From: Ailanthus altissimus
Lineage: Eukaryota; Streptophyta; Magnoliopsida; Sapindales; Simaroubaceae
NCBI GenBank assembly: GCA_946807835.1
Contig: OX327684.1
Location: 36,826,501 to 36,890,500, forward strand
Reading direction: 5' to 3'
Length of the DNA stretch: 64,000 nucleotides
Part shown: positions 34,451 through 51,607 of the stretch, piece by piece
Layout: every line of letters begins with the position of its first letter
Position numbering within the stretch: the stretch's first letter is position 1
Position numbers and translations under genes: made by a program
Notes under the pieces: model-generated
Seen by the model: only the letters and a program-made list of their open reading frames with translations
Told to the model about the DNA's origin: nothing
The model's database searches: none

Positions 34451-34879
34451 TAGGAGTGGGCAACTTGAGATTGGGTTGGGTTGGGGACTAACTTGATTGG
34501 TCTCGGGTCCCGTTCAGAATAGATAAATATGTCCCGAACGAAAATTTTGTTCGGGCCAAGCCATGTCCGGACCAGGACATGGGTAAACGACAACAACAAC
34601 GACAAAATGACATAAAGATTGTAAGCCATAGAGCAGGTCACGCAACAGCAGGTGGCAGCAGTAGCAAAACAACAGCAGGCAGCAGTGGCAAAATGGCAAC
34701 AACAACAGCGGCGAAACGGGTCATTCTTGAACCGAACCGAACCGAATCCCATCCCAACTGGACCGAGACAACTAAAACTCACAGTTTCTATCTCAATTTT
34801 GTCTCAATTTCAAAGACCCGTCTCATCTCAACCCAATTTTTTCGGGTTGAACCAGAACTGAACCATTTGCCCACGCCTA
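34451..34879. mobile_element. Short non-autonomous hAT-type element
   Basis: 429 bp with 13-bp terminal inverted repeats TAGGAGTGGGCAA / TAGGCGTGGGCAA (12 of 13 match). It is flanked by a perfect 8-bp duplication GAAGCATA (34443-34450 and 34880-34887). The 8-bp duplication and the TAGG..TGGGCAA ends fit hAT MITEs. It has no transposase; the interior holds CAA/CAG-rich DNA (34585-34720) that produces chance ORFs. Confidence 0.85.
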
Positions 34880-34911
34880 GAAGCATACACGCAGAAGGCG
34901 CGTTCAAAGAC

Positions 34912-34989
34912 TTTTGAGAAACGCCAGCCACACGACACAAGAATTTGAAGTTTTGAGAAACGCCAGCTACACGACACAAGAATTTGAAG
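34912..34989 (+). repeat. 39-bp tandem duplication
   Basis: Two head-to-tail copies (34912-34950, 34951-34989) starting TTTTGAGAAACGCCAGC, differing at one base (CCAC / CTAC). Confidence 0.85.
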
Positions 34990-35472
34990 ATTCTTCCATT
35001 CAATGTTCTCACCAGTCAACCCCCATTGTGAAAGCATGGATTAATGTGCTTAATTTGGATCAATCCCCTCGTTTTAAAAATAAAATAAATTAACGATTAA
35101 TCCCAAGTCCCAACTTTGTATAAATAGATTGAAGGAAACAAATTTTGAATTCAGATCTCTTGTTCCACCCATAAGACTTAACCAGTAAATCAGCTCAAAT
35201 GTCTTGCGCCGCTAATAAATTTATCAGTTAATAACACCCAAAATTTGCAATATGCAGCACAATTGAGTTCTTAAAAAGCATGACACATGGGTTATTTTCT
35301 ACGTGTGCGCGCCAAGATCATATAAGAAAATCAGCAGATAAATTGGCGCGATTTATGCTCTCAGAACCAGAAAAGGCAGACACCCAGAGGAAGAGACAAA
35401 ATAAAAAAAGAGAAAAAAGATGCACCAAAGACAGAACATCAGTCATCATCAACAGCATCTAGTGAAAATTGA
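34990..35472. other. Intergenic, including the 3' end of the ROP gene
   Basis: No coding signal was recognised. The part near 35472 should include the 3' untranslated region of the minus-strand ROP gene. ORFs here are short and lack motifs. Confidence 0.4.
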
Positions 35473-39480
<4,008 letters not shown>

Positions 39481-42367
39481 ATGGCGTCAAGAGCAGCCAC
39501 AGCCACGGCGGCACCGCCATACCCAAGTGCTGCGAGATTCTCAGATTATCCATGTTTCCCTCAATACACTGCGTCTCTCAAGTGTAAGCTCCTCTTTCTG
39601 ATCATCTCTTTAATTTCTCTATCGAGGTGTTTGGCAATTTATTTTCAATTAGGGATTTACTTTTTAGGTCATGAATCATTGCAGTTGCTATTTTTTTTTC
39701 TGGATTGGTATCGGATTGATTCGGGACAAAGCTTAATTGGTTATATTTGAATGAGGTGTGATGTTTATTCATGAATAAATTAATTTACCATATGTTCAGT
39801 TCCAATCATATTAATCTTGTTTCAATTCAGCGTTATGTGAAGATACATGTTTGTGTTTGCTCGTGTTGGCCTTTTTATGTGTTTGCAATATGTACATGTG
39901 CACTCACACCTCTTCAAGGGAGTAAAAAATGCTAAGAATGCATCCGCTTAGCAGTTGAGATCTTCAAGTATAGATTGCTTTTTGTTGCTCAAAGTGACAA
40001 AGAGGGCAAGATCAGGCCTGCAAGCTGCTCGCTTGTGCTGTCTTATATGCCCTATCAACATATTTGACTGGGCAAAAGACTTTTTTGTCCTTTAGTTTAG
40101 TCTAATTCTCAATTTTGTCTCACCAGTTTTAAGAAATTCAAAATTGTCTCAATCCGTTAATAAGTTAATAAGATTCTGTTAGATTTGACAAAAAAGTTAA
40201 TTTTTCTGTACAATAACATTTTTGCCCTTTCTTAACAGTTCATAATTTATTTTGTTTTTATCCAATTTTAATTTTAAACACGTAGCACAATTTCATCCAT
40301 TTATTTAATACAAAAATTAATTAAATAAAATAATTTATGTTTAATTATTATATTAAACAAAATAAATTTCTTTTTCTCTCTTTTTCTAACTATTATCCTC
40401 ATCTTTCATAATCATACTCAACAAAACACATTGTCATCACCATTCATAAAGCCAAACTCCATTCATCTTTTCTTGCCAAAAAATTCTCTATTTACTAATA
40501 TTCAATATCAATCAAAATTTCAGTCATCAATCTTCAATATTTAAGGATAGAGAGAGAGCATAAACCAAAAAAACAAAAAAAAGAAGACGAAGACAAAAGA
40601 AAAGAAAGAGGCATAACAACGTATAAACCAAAAATCACACAATAAAGTTGCATAATAGAAAATTTTGATATTTAATTTTACTGGATTTGATTTCAAAAAG
40701 TCCCAAATTTTCTGTTTGAGAAAAGGAAAACTAAAACAAATCGTACAAATCTTTAAAAAGATTTTGTGCAAAAAAAAAAAATTATTGCCTCTTTTTCCAG
40801 TTAAGAAAAACACTGCATTTTGTTTCAAAATAAACTCACTATTTCTCTTTTCATCATTTATTATTTCTCTTCATTATCTATTATCACCTCCCACTTTAAA
40901 AAACAAAAATTCTCTCTTTTGCTAGTCAAGAAATACACTATATTATCTTTCAAAAATGACCCACCCTTTTGTCTTTTCATCATATCTTATCTCTCTTTAT
41001 CATCTTTCATCTCCCACTTCAAAAAATGAAAAAAAAAACAAATTTATTACCTTTTTTTTAAATCAGAAAACTTCGCGCCTTTATTTTGCACTCAACACAA
41101 TTTCGATTCCTGAGCAAATTCTTCATTTCTCAAACTTCATCATCTCTTCTCTTACTCAAGGTATCAGTGGTTGAGTATTTAATTATAAATTAAAGTATTC
41201 TTTTTTATTTTTTAATTGTTTATTTAATTATGAAACAAGTTTTTAACAAATAAAAATAAAATAAATTCTTTAAAATTTGAACTTATCAAAGTGTGCCATA
41301 CGTCTTTTTACCAGTTTGTGTCAGCTTACATTAAAATTTTATATTGAATTCCAATTTTATCCTTCCAATGTCAAATCTAACAGAATCCTGTTAACGGATT
41401 GGGACAATTTTGGGTTTTTTGAAATTCGTGGGACAAAATTAAGAATTAGGCTAAACGCGTGAGACAAAAATGTCTTTTACCCTATTTGACTGCCCATTTT
41501 ATTCAAGTACTTATTGAATTTGGATTTGAAGTTTAGAATTAAGACGAATGGAATTAGTAACATTAAGATAAAGAGTTAAGATGATGACATTCTTCCTTTT
41601 TGATCTGTGTCTCCTGAAGGCTGAGAATGTATAAGATTTCTCCACGAAATTACACCAGTGGTCTAGTGTGCTTATGACTTCTTATGACTGAAGGCCGAGG
41701 AAAGTAGGTCTCTAATTAAAACTTACAAAACAGAGCTCCTAATCTTTCATTACAAACATGAATGGCAAATGGTGATCGCCACCATCTAGTCTTTCTAATG
41801 AAAATCCACCATATGATATATCATTTAAGTTAAACTAAATAGGTAAGCACTATTTTTTAATAAGTAAAATCCACTTGGTAATTCATGTTTTGAGGATATT
41901 TTTCTTTATTAGTTAATCTGGTTACATGCTGAATTGAAGGGTATGATGTTGCATTTTGTACAGTGGAAGATCAATATCATTGAAGCAGTGCATTTTTATT
42001 TGCTGTCTTTTAACAGTTTAAATTTGCTTTTAGCCTCATCTGGCTAAAGTTTAATCATGAAAGCAAACTTTTCAGGTCTGGAAGAATTTAGTACAGACAA
42101 GAGTAAATGTCAAGAACACTTTGATGTTTATAAAGAATGCAAGAAAAAGGAGGTATGAAGTCTCTTTGGACTTTTCCAATGCTCTGTATTCTTTGTGTAT
42201 GCTTACAATTATACAAAATGATTGTGTCTTCCTGCATCTATTGTACATAGTTTCAACAGGCATAAAATTGTGTTTGTCTCTTATGATTTTATTTTTCCTT
42301 TTTGCTGTGTGGATAACAGAGGGAAGCTCGGTTGGAACGCAACAAGAACAGGTCCCTTTTCTCTTGA
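39481..42367 (+). CDS. COX23: COX23/COX19-like twin CX9C (CHCH) mitochondrial protein
   Basis: Three exons on the plus strand, 39481-39583, 42076-42152 and 42320-42367, encode 75 residues. An N-terminal Ala/Ser-rich part (MASRAATATAAPPYPSAARF) precedes the CHCH fold. The first CX9C is C-FPQYTASLK-C, with the second Cys split over intron 1, and the next is C-QEHFDVYKE-C. The end is KKKEREARLERNKNRSLFS. Such proteins are imported into the mitochondrial intermembrane space through the Mia40 disulphide relay and help assemble cytochrome c oxidase. The sequence strongly resembles the Arabidopsis COX19-family protein I recall as At1g02160; COX23 rather than COX19 is my best assignment. Intron 1 is 2.5 kb, swollen by a MULE at 40070-41482. 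The exons are intact. Confidence 0.9.
40070..41482. mobile_element. Non-autonomous MULE in intron 1 of the COX23-like gene
   Basis: Terminal inverted repeats of about 115 bp: the left begins GGGCAAAAGAC, the right (minus strand) GGGTAAAAGAC. Both continue through TTAATTTTGTC/TCAATTTTGTC, AAAATTGTC, CAATCCGTTAA and ATTCTGTTAGATTTGACA. A perfect 9-bp duplication TATTTGACT flanks it at 40061-40069 and 41483-41491, the Mutator signature. There is no transposase; the interior is AT-rich with degenerate repeats of roughly 120 bp (40790-41090). The long inverted arms could form a strong hairpin in the unspliced transcript. Confidence 0.93.
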
Positions 42368-43510
42368 AATTCCCTAGAGATCTTCTCCAACATATCCTAG
42401 TCGGTACCAAGTTAAATGTGAGCTCATAGGGAATGGTGATCTTTCTTCTGTAGCATTAGATCTATAGAGTTACATTGAGTTGCGGCCCATATTGTAAAAC
42501 TGAAGAGCTCACTGTTATAATATCGGAGAAGTTTAATGTGTAATATTCTTTTGTATTCCTGCAAAATGATACATACCTTCCTTTCCATCGAGTCATATGG
42601 AAAATATTGTCTCTTTCCAAATAATACAATTATATCACGAACAATTATAATTGTTAACTCTGCTGTTGTTAGTCAAGGCCCGTCGTCTAGATTCCTTCTC
42701 TTTATTGAGGATGAAGTTAATTGAATTATTGCTCTTTTACATTTTAAAAAATAAGGTGGTTAATTGAATAATGGATTATTACAAACACAAAGTTTTCTCA
42801 AAATGGAGTTTTAAGGTTGAAAAGTTGTTGTGGACGTAAATGGCAGGTATGGAATGTAATTCAAAAGGGTGCTAGAACTTAGTTGGAAAAGAAAATATAA
42901 CTGAGATTCGAGGCATGCGGTCGACTTGATTACTTGTCTTCTCACAGTTGAAGCCTATGTGGTACTATTGGCAATGTTTGCAAAATTTACTGTGGATTAC
43001 ATATGGGTATTAGGTTCATTGCTTCGACTACTAATTTGAAAGCTAAGGGCACTATCTCCAGAATTGACTACAATATGAAAAAGAAGAACCAATCTGCTTT
43101 ATTGACGGCAAAATTTTCAAATTGGACTTGTGGTAAATTGCCAGAATTAAATCATTATTAAATATGATTTAGACTTCACTAGGAGAATAAATAAATAAAA
43201 GTCGCGTCTCAATGATATTGAGGGGTTTTTGCTCAACAGAATGTGTGAACTTATGTTTTGTAACTCTTTACTTTTAAGTTTTACCCACATAATAAAGATT
43301 AAGAAGTTACCTTTCAAGTATACTAGAATTTAGAGGTCGGTGAAAAATAAATAATCTCCTTGAACGTAATGTTATTATGCTATAATTAACAGTATGCCAA
43401 TTACACTCCCACATGTCAAAAATAATAATATGCCAATTACAAAAGGGACCTAACAAGGCTGCTACGAGTCCGTCCCATTATTTTTCCAACTAAAATTACA
43501 TTCTCAAACA
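42368..43510. other. Intergenic between the COX23-like gene and the P450 cluster
   Basis: Holds the 3' ends of two convergent genes. AT-rich, with no recognisable gene or repeat. Confidence 0.45.
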
Positions 43511-45750
43511 TCAGAAAGATGAAACCCTCTTGACGTGGAGAGTGATTCCATTTCCAGGTACAATATTTACTCTAACGATAGGGCAATGCCGGTATTTTGG
43601 AGAGAGCGTGAAGCTGAACTTTGACAGAACAAGAGATAGAATCACCTTCAGTTCTGCCATGGCAAAGTGTTGGCCTGCACAAGCTCGTGGCCCCGCACCA
43701 AATGGCATGTACGCCTGTGGAAACTTGCAGGCAGCCATGATTCCGTTGGCAAATCTTTCTGGGTTAAAATCGTGAGTGTCGGGGCCCCAAACATCAGGGC
43801 TCTGATGTAATATTGGAATTGGTACCTGGATTCCCATACCTTTCGGAATTATTATGCTTTTGAACTTGATATCATCCAGAGCTTCTCTAAATACAAAACC
43901 TGCAGGCGGGTATAGCCGCAATGTCTCTTGGATCACCATTGTTAGCTGCCCAGAAATATTAGCAATCAGATTGGTTTGTTATCAATTTTAGAGGGGATAA
44001 ATAAAAAGGAAAAGTAAAAGACCCTTCAAATGTATACTTACAATTTTCATGCTTCGAAGCATATCAGCATCTGGAGGGCCATCTTTACAAACTCTGAGCA
44101 CTTCAGCACGAACACGATCCTGCCATTCTGGATATGCAGCTAATAGCATTAATGCCCATGATGCTGCGACCGCAGAGGTCTCATGGCCAGCAAAGTATAT
44201 GTTCTTGCAATTGTCCACTATGAACTTGTCACAAGATATATTCAAAGGGACGCCATTGTAGTCACCACAACTTTTGGCACCTTCAAGTATCATTTGTAAA
44301 AGATCTTTCTCATGGGAAGAAGAAGACCCACTCCGTTCTTTGACTACTTGTAGTATCATTGCGTTGATTTCTCTCTCTAGTTTCCATATCTCTCTGTTAT
44401 TTTTGGTGGGCAAGTACCTTTAACATAGATCACGATGTTTTTAAATCACTTGTCACATAAAAAGATAACATAAGAACTTCTAAATGAAGGTTTTTATCTA
44501 ATTGTTTGTAATTGTACCTCAATCCCGGGACTCCAACGGTTCCTCTAGACATGGCTTCCACAAGAGATTCAAACTTAGCAAATATTTCTCGTCCTCTGTA
44601 ATAATTGCTTCCGAAACAAGCTCTTGAAATCACATCTGCAGCCAAACTCTGCATATCCTTGTCCACTCTTATTTCGGCAATTCCATCTTCCTCACTTGCA
44701 ATTCTACTCTCCCAAGATTTTACCAATGACATAGTTGAATCCACCATTAGCTTCACCATCCCCTGTGAATAAGCTTTCATAATTGATTGTCTGCTTCGTA
44801 ATTCTTTAAAACTTGCATATAGCATTTACAAAATATATATTAATTTAGTAAATATCTAAATACGTGATGCAATTTAATAACATTTCCTAAATAATATTCA
44901 ATCATGGGTTAATTAGATAACATTTGTGGACAACATTGTTTTCGTTATGATGAGTGTGATACTACGACATAATATTAGTAGTAAATACTGTTGCTTAAAT
45001 TACGATGAGTAATACTACCAAGTAATATTGTCAGATTTATTTAAAACCTTTATCCAATTTAAAATACGCTGCATAATCATGTTATGTGTCCAATTGTTCA
45101 TTGATAACAGTCGTGCATCACATAAAGAGGGATTGACGTACGTACCTTAACCCTTTCAAGGTATAACTCAGGAGCAATAACCTTTCTTTGATGGGCCCAA
45201 AGTGGGCCGCTTGATGCTAGAATTCCCTGGCCCAGAAGAGGCCCTCTGTCTTTGGACAGATACGAAGGCTTTCCCAAGCTCAAAGAAGTGCACTGGTTGA
45301 TCTCCTTCACCAAATCCATATCCGTTATGCATATTATCTGTATGCTTCCAGCCGAATACATGAATACAGGTCCTGCCACCCATGTTATAAATCAGTCAAA
45401 ATAAATATATTTTATTTATTTTTTTCATTGAAAATAATAAATGGGACAAAAAGTGGGTTACCAAAATCCTGTGTGTATTTCTGAAGATATGCAAACCCAA
45501 TTGGTGGCCAGTTATGAGAAATGCCAACTTTATGTTGGCTGCTTGATGCTGCTGCTGCTTCACGTTGGATCCTTTTCATTTCAGAGATGTTCCCCAATAG
45601 AATTGAAGGAGAAGGGCCTTTGATACCTTGCTTTTGGAGCTTAGAACGAAGCTTTTTTGGTTTCAAAACCAGAGCATTGTAAATTTGTAGAACCAACAAC
45701 ACAACACCTCCCAACACCACTGATAAGAAAATATTACCCTCCGATTCCAT
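43511..45750 (-). CDS. Cytochrome P450, CYP714-like, copy 1 (intact)
   Basis: Five exons on the minus strand: 45462-45750, 45146-45372, 44518-44762, 44042-44417 and 43511-43945, phase-consistent, 523 residues. N-terminal membrane anchor (FLSVVLGGVVLLVLQIY), then KGPSPSILLGN. The I-helix motif is AGHETSA (oxygen activation), K-helix ETLR at 386-389, PERF region, heme loop PFGAGPRACAGQ with Cys near 468. A heme monooxygenase on the endoplasmic reticulum, CYP72 clan. Exon plan and sequence fit CYP714, whose characterised members oxidise gibberellins or hydroxylate triterpenoid acids; the substrate here is unknown. The ATG at 45750 was chosen over one 39 bp upstream because it matches the start of the sister genes (M-acidic-hydrophobic anchor). 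It is the most diverged intact member of the cluster. Confidence 0.88.
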
Positions 45751-48265
45751 CGTCAGACAATTGGAAACTAATTCTTTTGAATTGATCACTTGCCACTTCC
45801 CCTTTCTCTGAAGAAGTTTGTGTACTTAAAAAGGAATATACATATGTATATATTGAGCTCTCCATAATATTCAACTCAGGCATTGTAAAATCAATTTGGC
45901 AGGTGGGTCCAACGTTGCAATTCTTTTTTTTTTAAATATAAATATTTTATTATAAAATGTATATTTTAAAGGATTACAACTATAAAAATTAATTAAATAA
46001 AATAATTATCAATTGTCTTAAATAATTAGAGAAAATAAAAAATTCTTCTAACTATTTTCCAAGACTTAAATTATATCCTAAACCCCTCTCAGGACTTGCC
46101 AATTGTCTCCAATATTTAGAGAAAATAAAAAAATTTGGTTTACTCCAAATATTTAAACCCTAAACTAAACTCTTATGAGGACTTGAACCAAGATTTAAAG
46201 ACTTAAATCTCTCTCAATACTTGAACCCACCCTTAACCTAAATCATTTTCAGAATTTGAACTATTGATTTAAATTAAAGAGTGCACAAAAATTATTATTA
46301 GATGATACTTCGTAATTCTAATTATTACTCTCTTTTTTATTTCACCAATTCTAATAACTACTAATTAAACAGTTAATTGTGAGTTTAGGGTGATAACCAA
46401 CCTTCTTTGAAAAAATTGTAATTGGAATGATTCATGGACTGTAGACATAATCCGTTAAAGAATCAAATGTGACTTTTTAGTTTATGTGCTTTTTTACTTG
46501 GTTTCATCTGTAGACTATAAATAATACTATAATCAAATGGGTTTTGAATATTAGATATTTTAATGATTTAATCTATGCTAAAATCATAGTACTTTTTGAA
46601 GAAATGAAACGTGGGTTCAACTCACTAGTGAGATGTTTTCCAGCCAAATTGAAGTTGAATGATAGACTTCATTTTCTTAAATTTTGAGCACGGTAAAGGA
46701 TTAAATAAATAAATAATAATCATATCTTTTTATTGACATCAGCTTTTTGAATTAGAATTTGTTTGGTCAAATTTTGTTTGGTCATATATATATATATATA
46801 TATATATAAAGTTAGAAAACTTTTTTTGACCTGCTACATTCTTTTTTGGTCAAAAAAAAAAATTGATTCCACCAAACTCAAAACATTAACCATAGCGATC
46901 AAAGTGTCAAAATTATTGCGGCAAATTCATGCAATGACTTGGAGTTGCAGTGTTAGTTGCTAAAAATGATGACTCCATAATATTGCTATGATTTTATATT
47001 TATAAAAGTACAATGTAAAGTTTATATTTTAATTGACGTGATATTTAATATATATATATATATTATTAATTAATATTATATAATTATTATATTAATAATA
47101 ATTACTTTAATAGATAGTAGTCTCTAATTTTAACACATCAATGTACAAAAGTTGGTGTAACACTAGCATGTTATTGTTTCACTTTGAATATGTAGTCCAG
47201 TAAGAGATTTGTTAAGTTTAGTGATGATGTCTTGTTGGGTACTTTCCATTTTTTCCCATCTTAATAGTTAATACCATCGTCACCAAACACCACCACTATC
47301 AAGTTGATTTTTGACTTTTGTCTTCATTAATCAAAATTTCAACAGATTTTTTTTTTTTCTTTCTCATTCATTGATTCTCCGAAGATATCTTGTTTCATGC
47401 ATCTACCCAAGTTATGCGATATTTCAAAGAAGAAGTTTCTTTTTTAAAAAAAAAACTATTTTTTATAATTATTTTAAGTAGTATTAAACTTACGAGATTG
47501 GATGCAAAAAAATTTTTGAATGCGCTTTCCCGAGTGAGTGCATTCGCTATTCCTTCTCAAAAACTCTTGAAATAATAACCAAAGTTAAGATTACAATTTC
47601 GTCTGTTTTGCTCGGTATATTAAATAATATATCATTTAAAATGTTCTTTATTAATTGATGCAATATTTATCACATTAATATAAATATAAATATTTAATAC
47701 ATGACAATATTAATTGATAATACACAATTAATAAAAACTTATTTTTATTATTTTATTTCAATAATCTTTATTTTTTAAATTTTTTTCCAGTTATAGGTCT
47801 GTTGACTATGTCAGATATTTTTTTTTTCCTAAAAACCTTAATCATTCAGATTTTTCTGATGGTTTGCATTAAAGTTTGAGGGGCTTTCTCCTATTTCCGA
47901 GAAAAAAGAAGAAGAAAAATTGAGAAAGAATGGGTGTGGTGATAAGGGTTGAAGGAAGAGGCACATAGGGTGTAAAGAGAGAATTGAGATAAACATTTAG
48001 GTAAAAGGCTTAGAAAAATCAAAAGCTGTTCGACAAGGCATCGGTTGCTATCCGTGCATACATTTTTTTTTTCGATGAAGCTTAATTACTGCAATAATTG
48101 TATTGGGTACATTTCAAAATTTATATGACCTCCTATTTTTCTATGGAGATTTGCCTGGTTACATGCATATTAAGGCGTGGCTCAATGATAAGTCTGTTTA
48201 TCAAGTGCATTTTACTCATTTATGCGGAGATTCGAGTTATGATGAATAATAAATTCAGAAATTTA
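45751..48265. other. Intergenic between P450 copies 1 and 2
   Basis: Contains the 5' region of copy 1, then AT-rich DNA with a (TA)n microsatellite at ~46785-46808, TA-rich runs near 47050 and a T/A-rich patch near 47350. No gene was recognised; ORFs at 46763, 47390 and 48098 lack motifs. Confidence 0.45.
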
Positions 48266-50826
48266 TCACAAAGAAAAAAAAAATAAAACTCTGGTTACAT
48301 AGAGATGAACCCCATGTCCGGGTTCCAGGACCAATTTATACACAGGGGAGTGGCGGTATTTCGGAGAGACAGAGAAGCGGAATTTTGATAGAAGAAGTGA
48401 CAGAATAATCTTCAATTCGGTCATGGCAAAAAGCTGGCCTACACAAATTCGAGGTCCCATTCCAAATGGCATGTAAGCCTGTGGAAACTTACAGGCTCCA
48501 GAAATTCCATTTGCAAATCTTTCCGGATTGAACTGCTGTGCATCGGGGCCCCATAATTCAGGTAGCTGTTGCAACACTGCAACAGGTATCCGGATGCCAG
48601 TACCTTTCGGAATCACCACGTCTTTGATCTTAATATCTTGCAAGACCTCCCTTGGCAAAAGCCATACCACCGGGTATAGCCGCAAGGTCTCTCGAATCAC
48701 CATTGTCAACTGTCAAGAAATATGTACATAAATGATATTAGAAAGAATTCGTTCTTATTGGCTTTAAAATTGATATCGAATCTCAATTTTGATTCTTTAC
48801 TTAACAATTTTTGGGTTGAATGATTTTTCTAATATGATTTCAGTTTTTTTTTTTTTTTAACGTAATCTCAATTTCAATAAAATCAGATTCACACATTTCA
48901 CATTAAAGTTCCCGTTAGAACTTGGTTTTATTACTAATATTAAAATTAATATTGAGTCTTCATCTAACAGTTTAAACTTTCAGATTAAAAAGTTTCTCTA
49001 ATAATTGAGAATGGAGATTATGAAAGAAAAGCAAAATATCAGATGAGTTTTTTCGAATTGCTTACAAGTTTCAAGCTTGGAAGCAGATCAGCATCTGGAA
49101 GGCCATTTTTAAAAGTTTGTATAACCTCAGCACGAACACGGTCTTGCCATTCAGCATGTGCAGCAAACAAAAGCAAAACCCATGATGCCGTGGTGGCAGA
49201 TGTCTCATGACCAGCAAAGTATATGTTCTTGCAATTGTCCACTACAAATTTGTTCCGAGAGATTTCCGATGGTAGTCCATTTTGGTCACCATTACCCTTG
49301 GCACCCTCCAGTATCATTTTTAAAAGACCATTATTCTCACGGGAAGGGGAAGCCTCAATTTTTTGTTTTACCACTTTCAGGGTCATTGAATTAATCTTTT
49401 TCTCCAATTTCCACATCTCCCTATTATTTTGCTCGGTAAATACCTTCCAAAAATTTGTGATCGTATGTAAGTTTTATGAATGTAATAGCATGTGCATTGA
49501 TTGGTGAACGTGGATGAAGTTAGGTACGATTGATATTGATTGAAGTAATTACCTTAACCCAGGAACACCAACCATTCTCTTGGACATGATACTCTGTAAA
49601 GATCTGAGCCTTGAGAATATCTCTTCCCCTTCGGAGTAACTGCTACCAAAACATGCTCTTGAAATTATATCCGCAGCCGAACTTCTCAAGTCCATATCAA
49701 CTCGAATTTCTGCAGTTCCACCCTCCCTTTCAATTCTACTATCCCAAGATCCTAGCAATGATGTTGTAGAGTCCACCATTAAGTTCACCAAACCCTTCCA
49801 AAAAAAAAAATTTGCTCAAGTGATTATATGCCGAATAAAAAGACCATAGACTGCAGCTGCATATTTGAACATCCTCAATCACATCAATCTTGGCTTTGCA
49901 GAAATACAATCTCTGAACTAATAGGAAATTGCTTAAAACATGACTGGATATTCGAATTTGTGTATACATGAAAGCAGATTTCTCCCCCTTTGAGCGAGCT
50001 AACCACTTCTTTTATAAGAGTAAATATCTGGGTGTGCGGTAGGTGAGTCTTTTAAAAAAAATTTAATAGAAAATGATGAGTGTTTAAATATCTCTCCTTA
50101 TACATATATATGAGGGTAGATTTCTCCTTAAAGGACCCTTCTTTTTATAGAAGGAGATATCTCATTTTATATTAGATTTTTGCTTAATGCAAAAGATGCC
50201 TTTAGAAAAAAAAAAATCACCTTCACTTTATCAAGGTAGAATTCAGGAGCAATAATCCTCCTTTGATGAATCCAGAGTAGGCCATTGGATGGCGCAATGC
50301 CATTACCAAGAAGAGGCCTGAGTTCTTTGGATTGGTTAGAAGGCTTCCCCAAGCTCAAAGATGTGCACATGCTCAATTCCTTCACCATCTCAATATCTGT
50401 TATGCATAACGCTTGTATATTCCCAATTGAATACACAAATATAGGTCCTGGCACCATACAAGCATATATAATTAAAAATGAATATGATTTCTCTAAGCTA
50501 GTAACTAATTAAATAGAAGATACAGGAATTTACCATATTCATTTGTCCACTTTTCGACGAATGGGAATTGAATTGATGGCCAATCATGATTAAGACAAAC
50601 TTGGTTTTGGTCTTTTGGAGTGACTTGAAGTCGGATCTTGTTTATTTCAGGTATGTTCCCCAAGAGAAAAGGAGGAGGAAGTCCTCTTATCCCTTGTTTC
50701 AAGCTTTGATCTTAGGAATCTTGGCTTCAATAACAGAAAGTTATAGAGATAGAAAAAGAAACCCACAAGTCCACCCACCACCACTGACAGTACAGTCTTA
50801 GTCATCAAACTTGGCTCTGCTGCCAT
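48266..50826 (-). pseudogene. Cytochrome P450, CYP714-like, copy 2 (two frameshifts)
   Basis: Same five-exon plan: 50534-50826, 50221-50447, 49553-49794, 49066-49443 and 48266-48709. It keeps the anchor, AGHETSA, ETLR and the heme loop PFGMGPRICVGQ. Two length changes break the frame. In exon 1 near 50697-50700, after SKLE, two bases seem missing before KQGIRG. In exon 4 an A run (49427-49430) is one base short between YLPS and NNREMW. Each side of the breaks matches copy 3 closely, so decay is recent, or the homopolymer change could be a sequencing error. The C-terminus is also extended to VLFFFSL. As read, no functional enzyme can be made. Confidence 0.82.
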
Positions 50827-51607
50827 TTCTTTTTCTTCTTCTTTCTCTCCTTGTTTTGTGTGTGTGTAATATTTATGTGCACAAATGAATATGTTGCTTA
50901 CATTGTAAGTTGTAACCCCGATCACGCGAAGTATCTATTGTCTTTCAAAATATAAACATCAAATATAGCTAATCGGTGACAACTGATAACAACCGGCTTG
51001 ATTATAATCTATTTTCAAATATATATATATGAAACGTGTTACACGCGAATATTAAAAAGAAGAAAAATAGAACAAATATATGAATTAGTCCATGGACTGA
51101 CGTGATTATATTAAGATTGTCTAGGAGACAATAGATTTGATTTGGATTTTGATTGTAAAAAATAATAGTGTTTAAAATTTTGGGTCCTTGTTATTTGTTT
51201 TGTTCTGATGGGTGAACAGATATGAAGTTCTTACTTTGGAACTACTTATCTCAAATCATCTTCGAGTAAAGTGAAATATGATCTTACCATACCAGCAGAT
51301 ACTGCATATGCCTCCAAGACAATAACAAATGCAAAAATTAAAAAAAAAAAATCTATCATAGGTCGGCCTAGAATTCTTCACCATAGGAAGACTTGGAGAT
51401 GATGATGAACATGGTATTGAGAATCCTATGCCTCAACTAGATCACTCTGTTGTAAGCACAATCTCTTCACTTGCTGCAAAAGAGCTTCTATCCCTCTGAG
51501 AAAGAGTAGAGTAAGCACATTCACAGTACAATAGATGAACTACCAAGTCAATTTATAATTCAACAGAGGAAAGAAGAAAAACAAGCTTGATATTCAAACC
51601 CTCCAAA
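50827..51607. other. Intergenic between P450 copies 2 and 3
   Basis: 5' region of copy 2 and 3' region of copy 3. AT-rich; no gene or clear repeat. Confidence 0.45.

Noticed and set aside
34438..34917. ORFs of 112-114 codons on both strands with Cys-rich or Gln/Thr-rich peptides
   Set aside because: Low-complexity CAA/CAG repeat inside the hAT MITE; reading frames on both strands reflect repeat composition.
40541..41174. Several Phe/Leu/Ser-rich ORFs in the COX23-like intron
   Set aside because: They arise from T-rich repeats inside the non-autonomous MULE and have no protein features.
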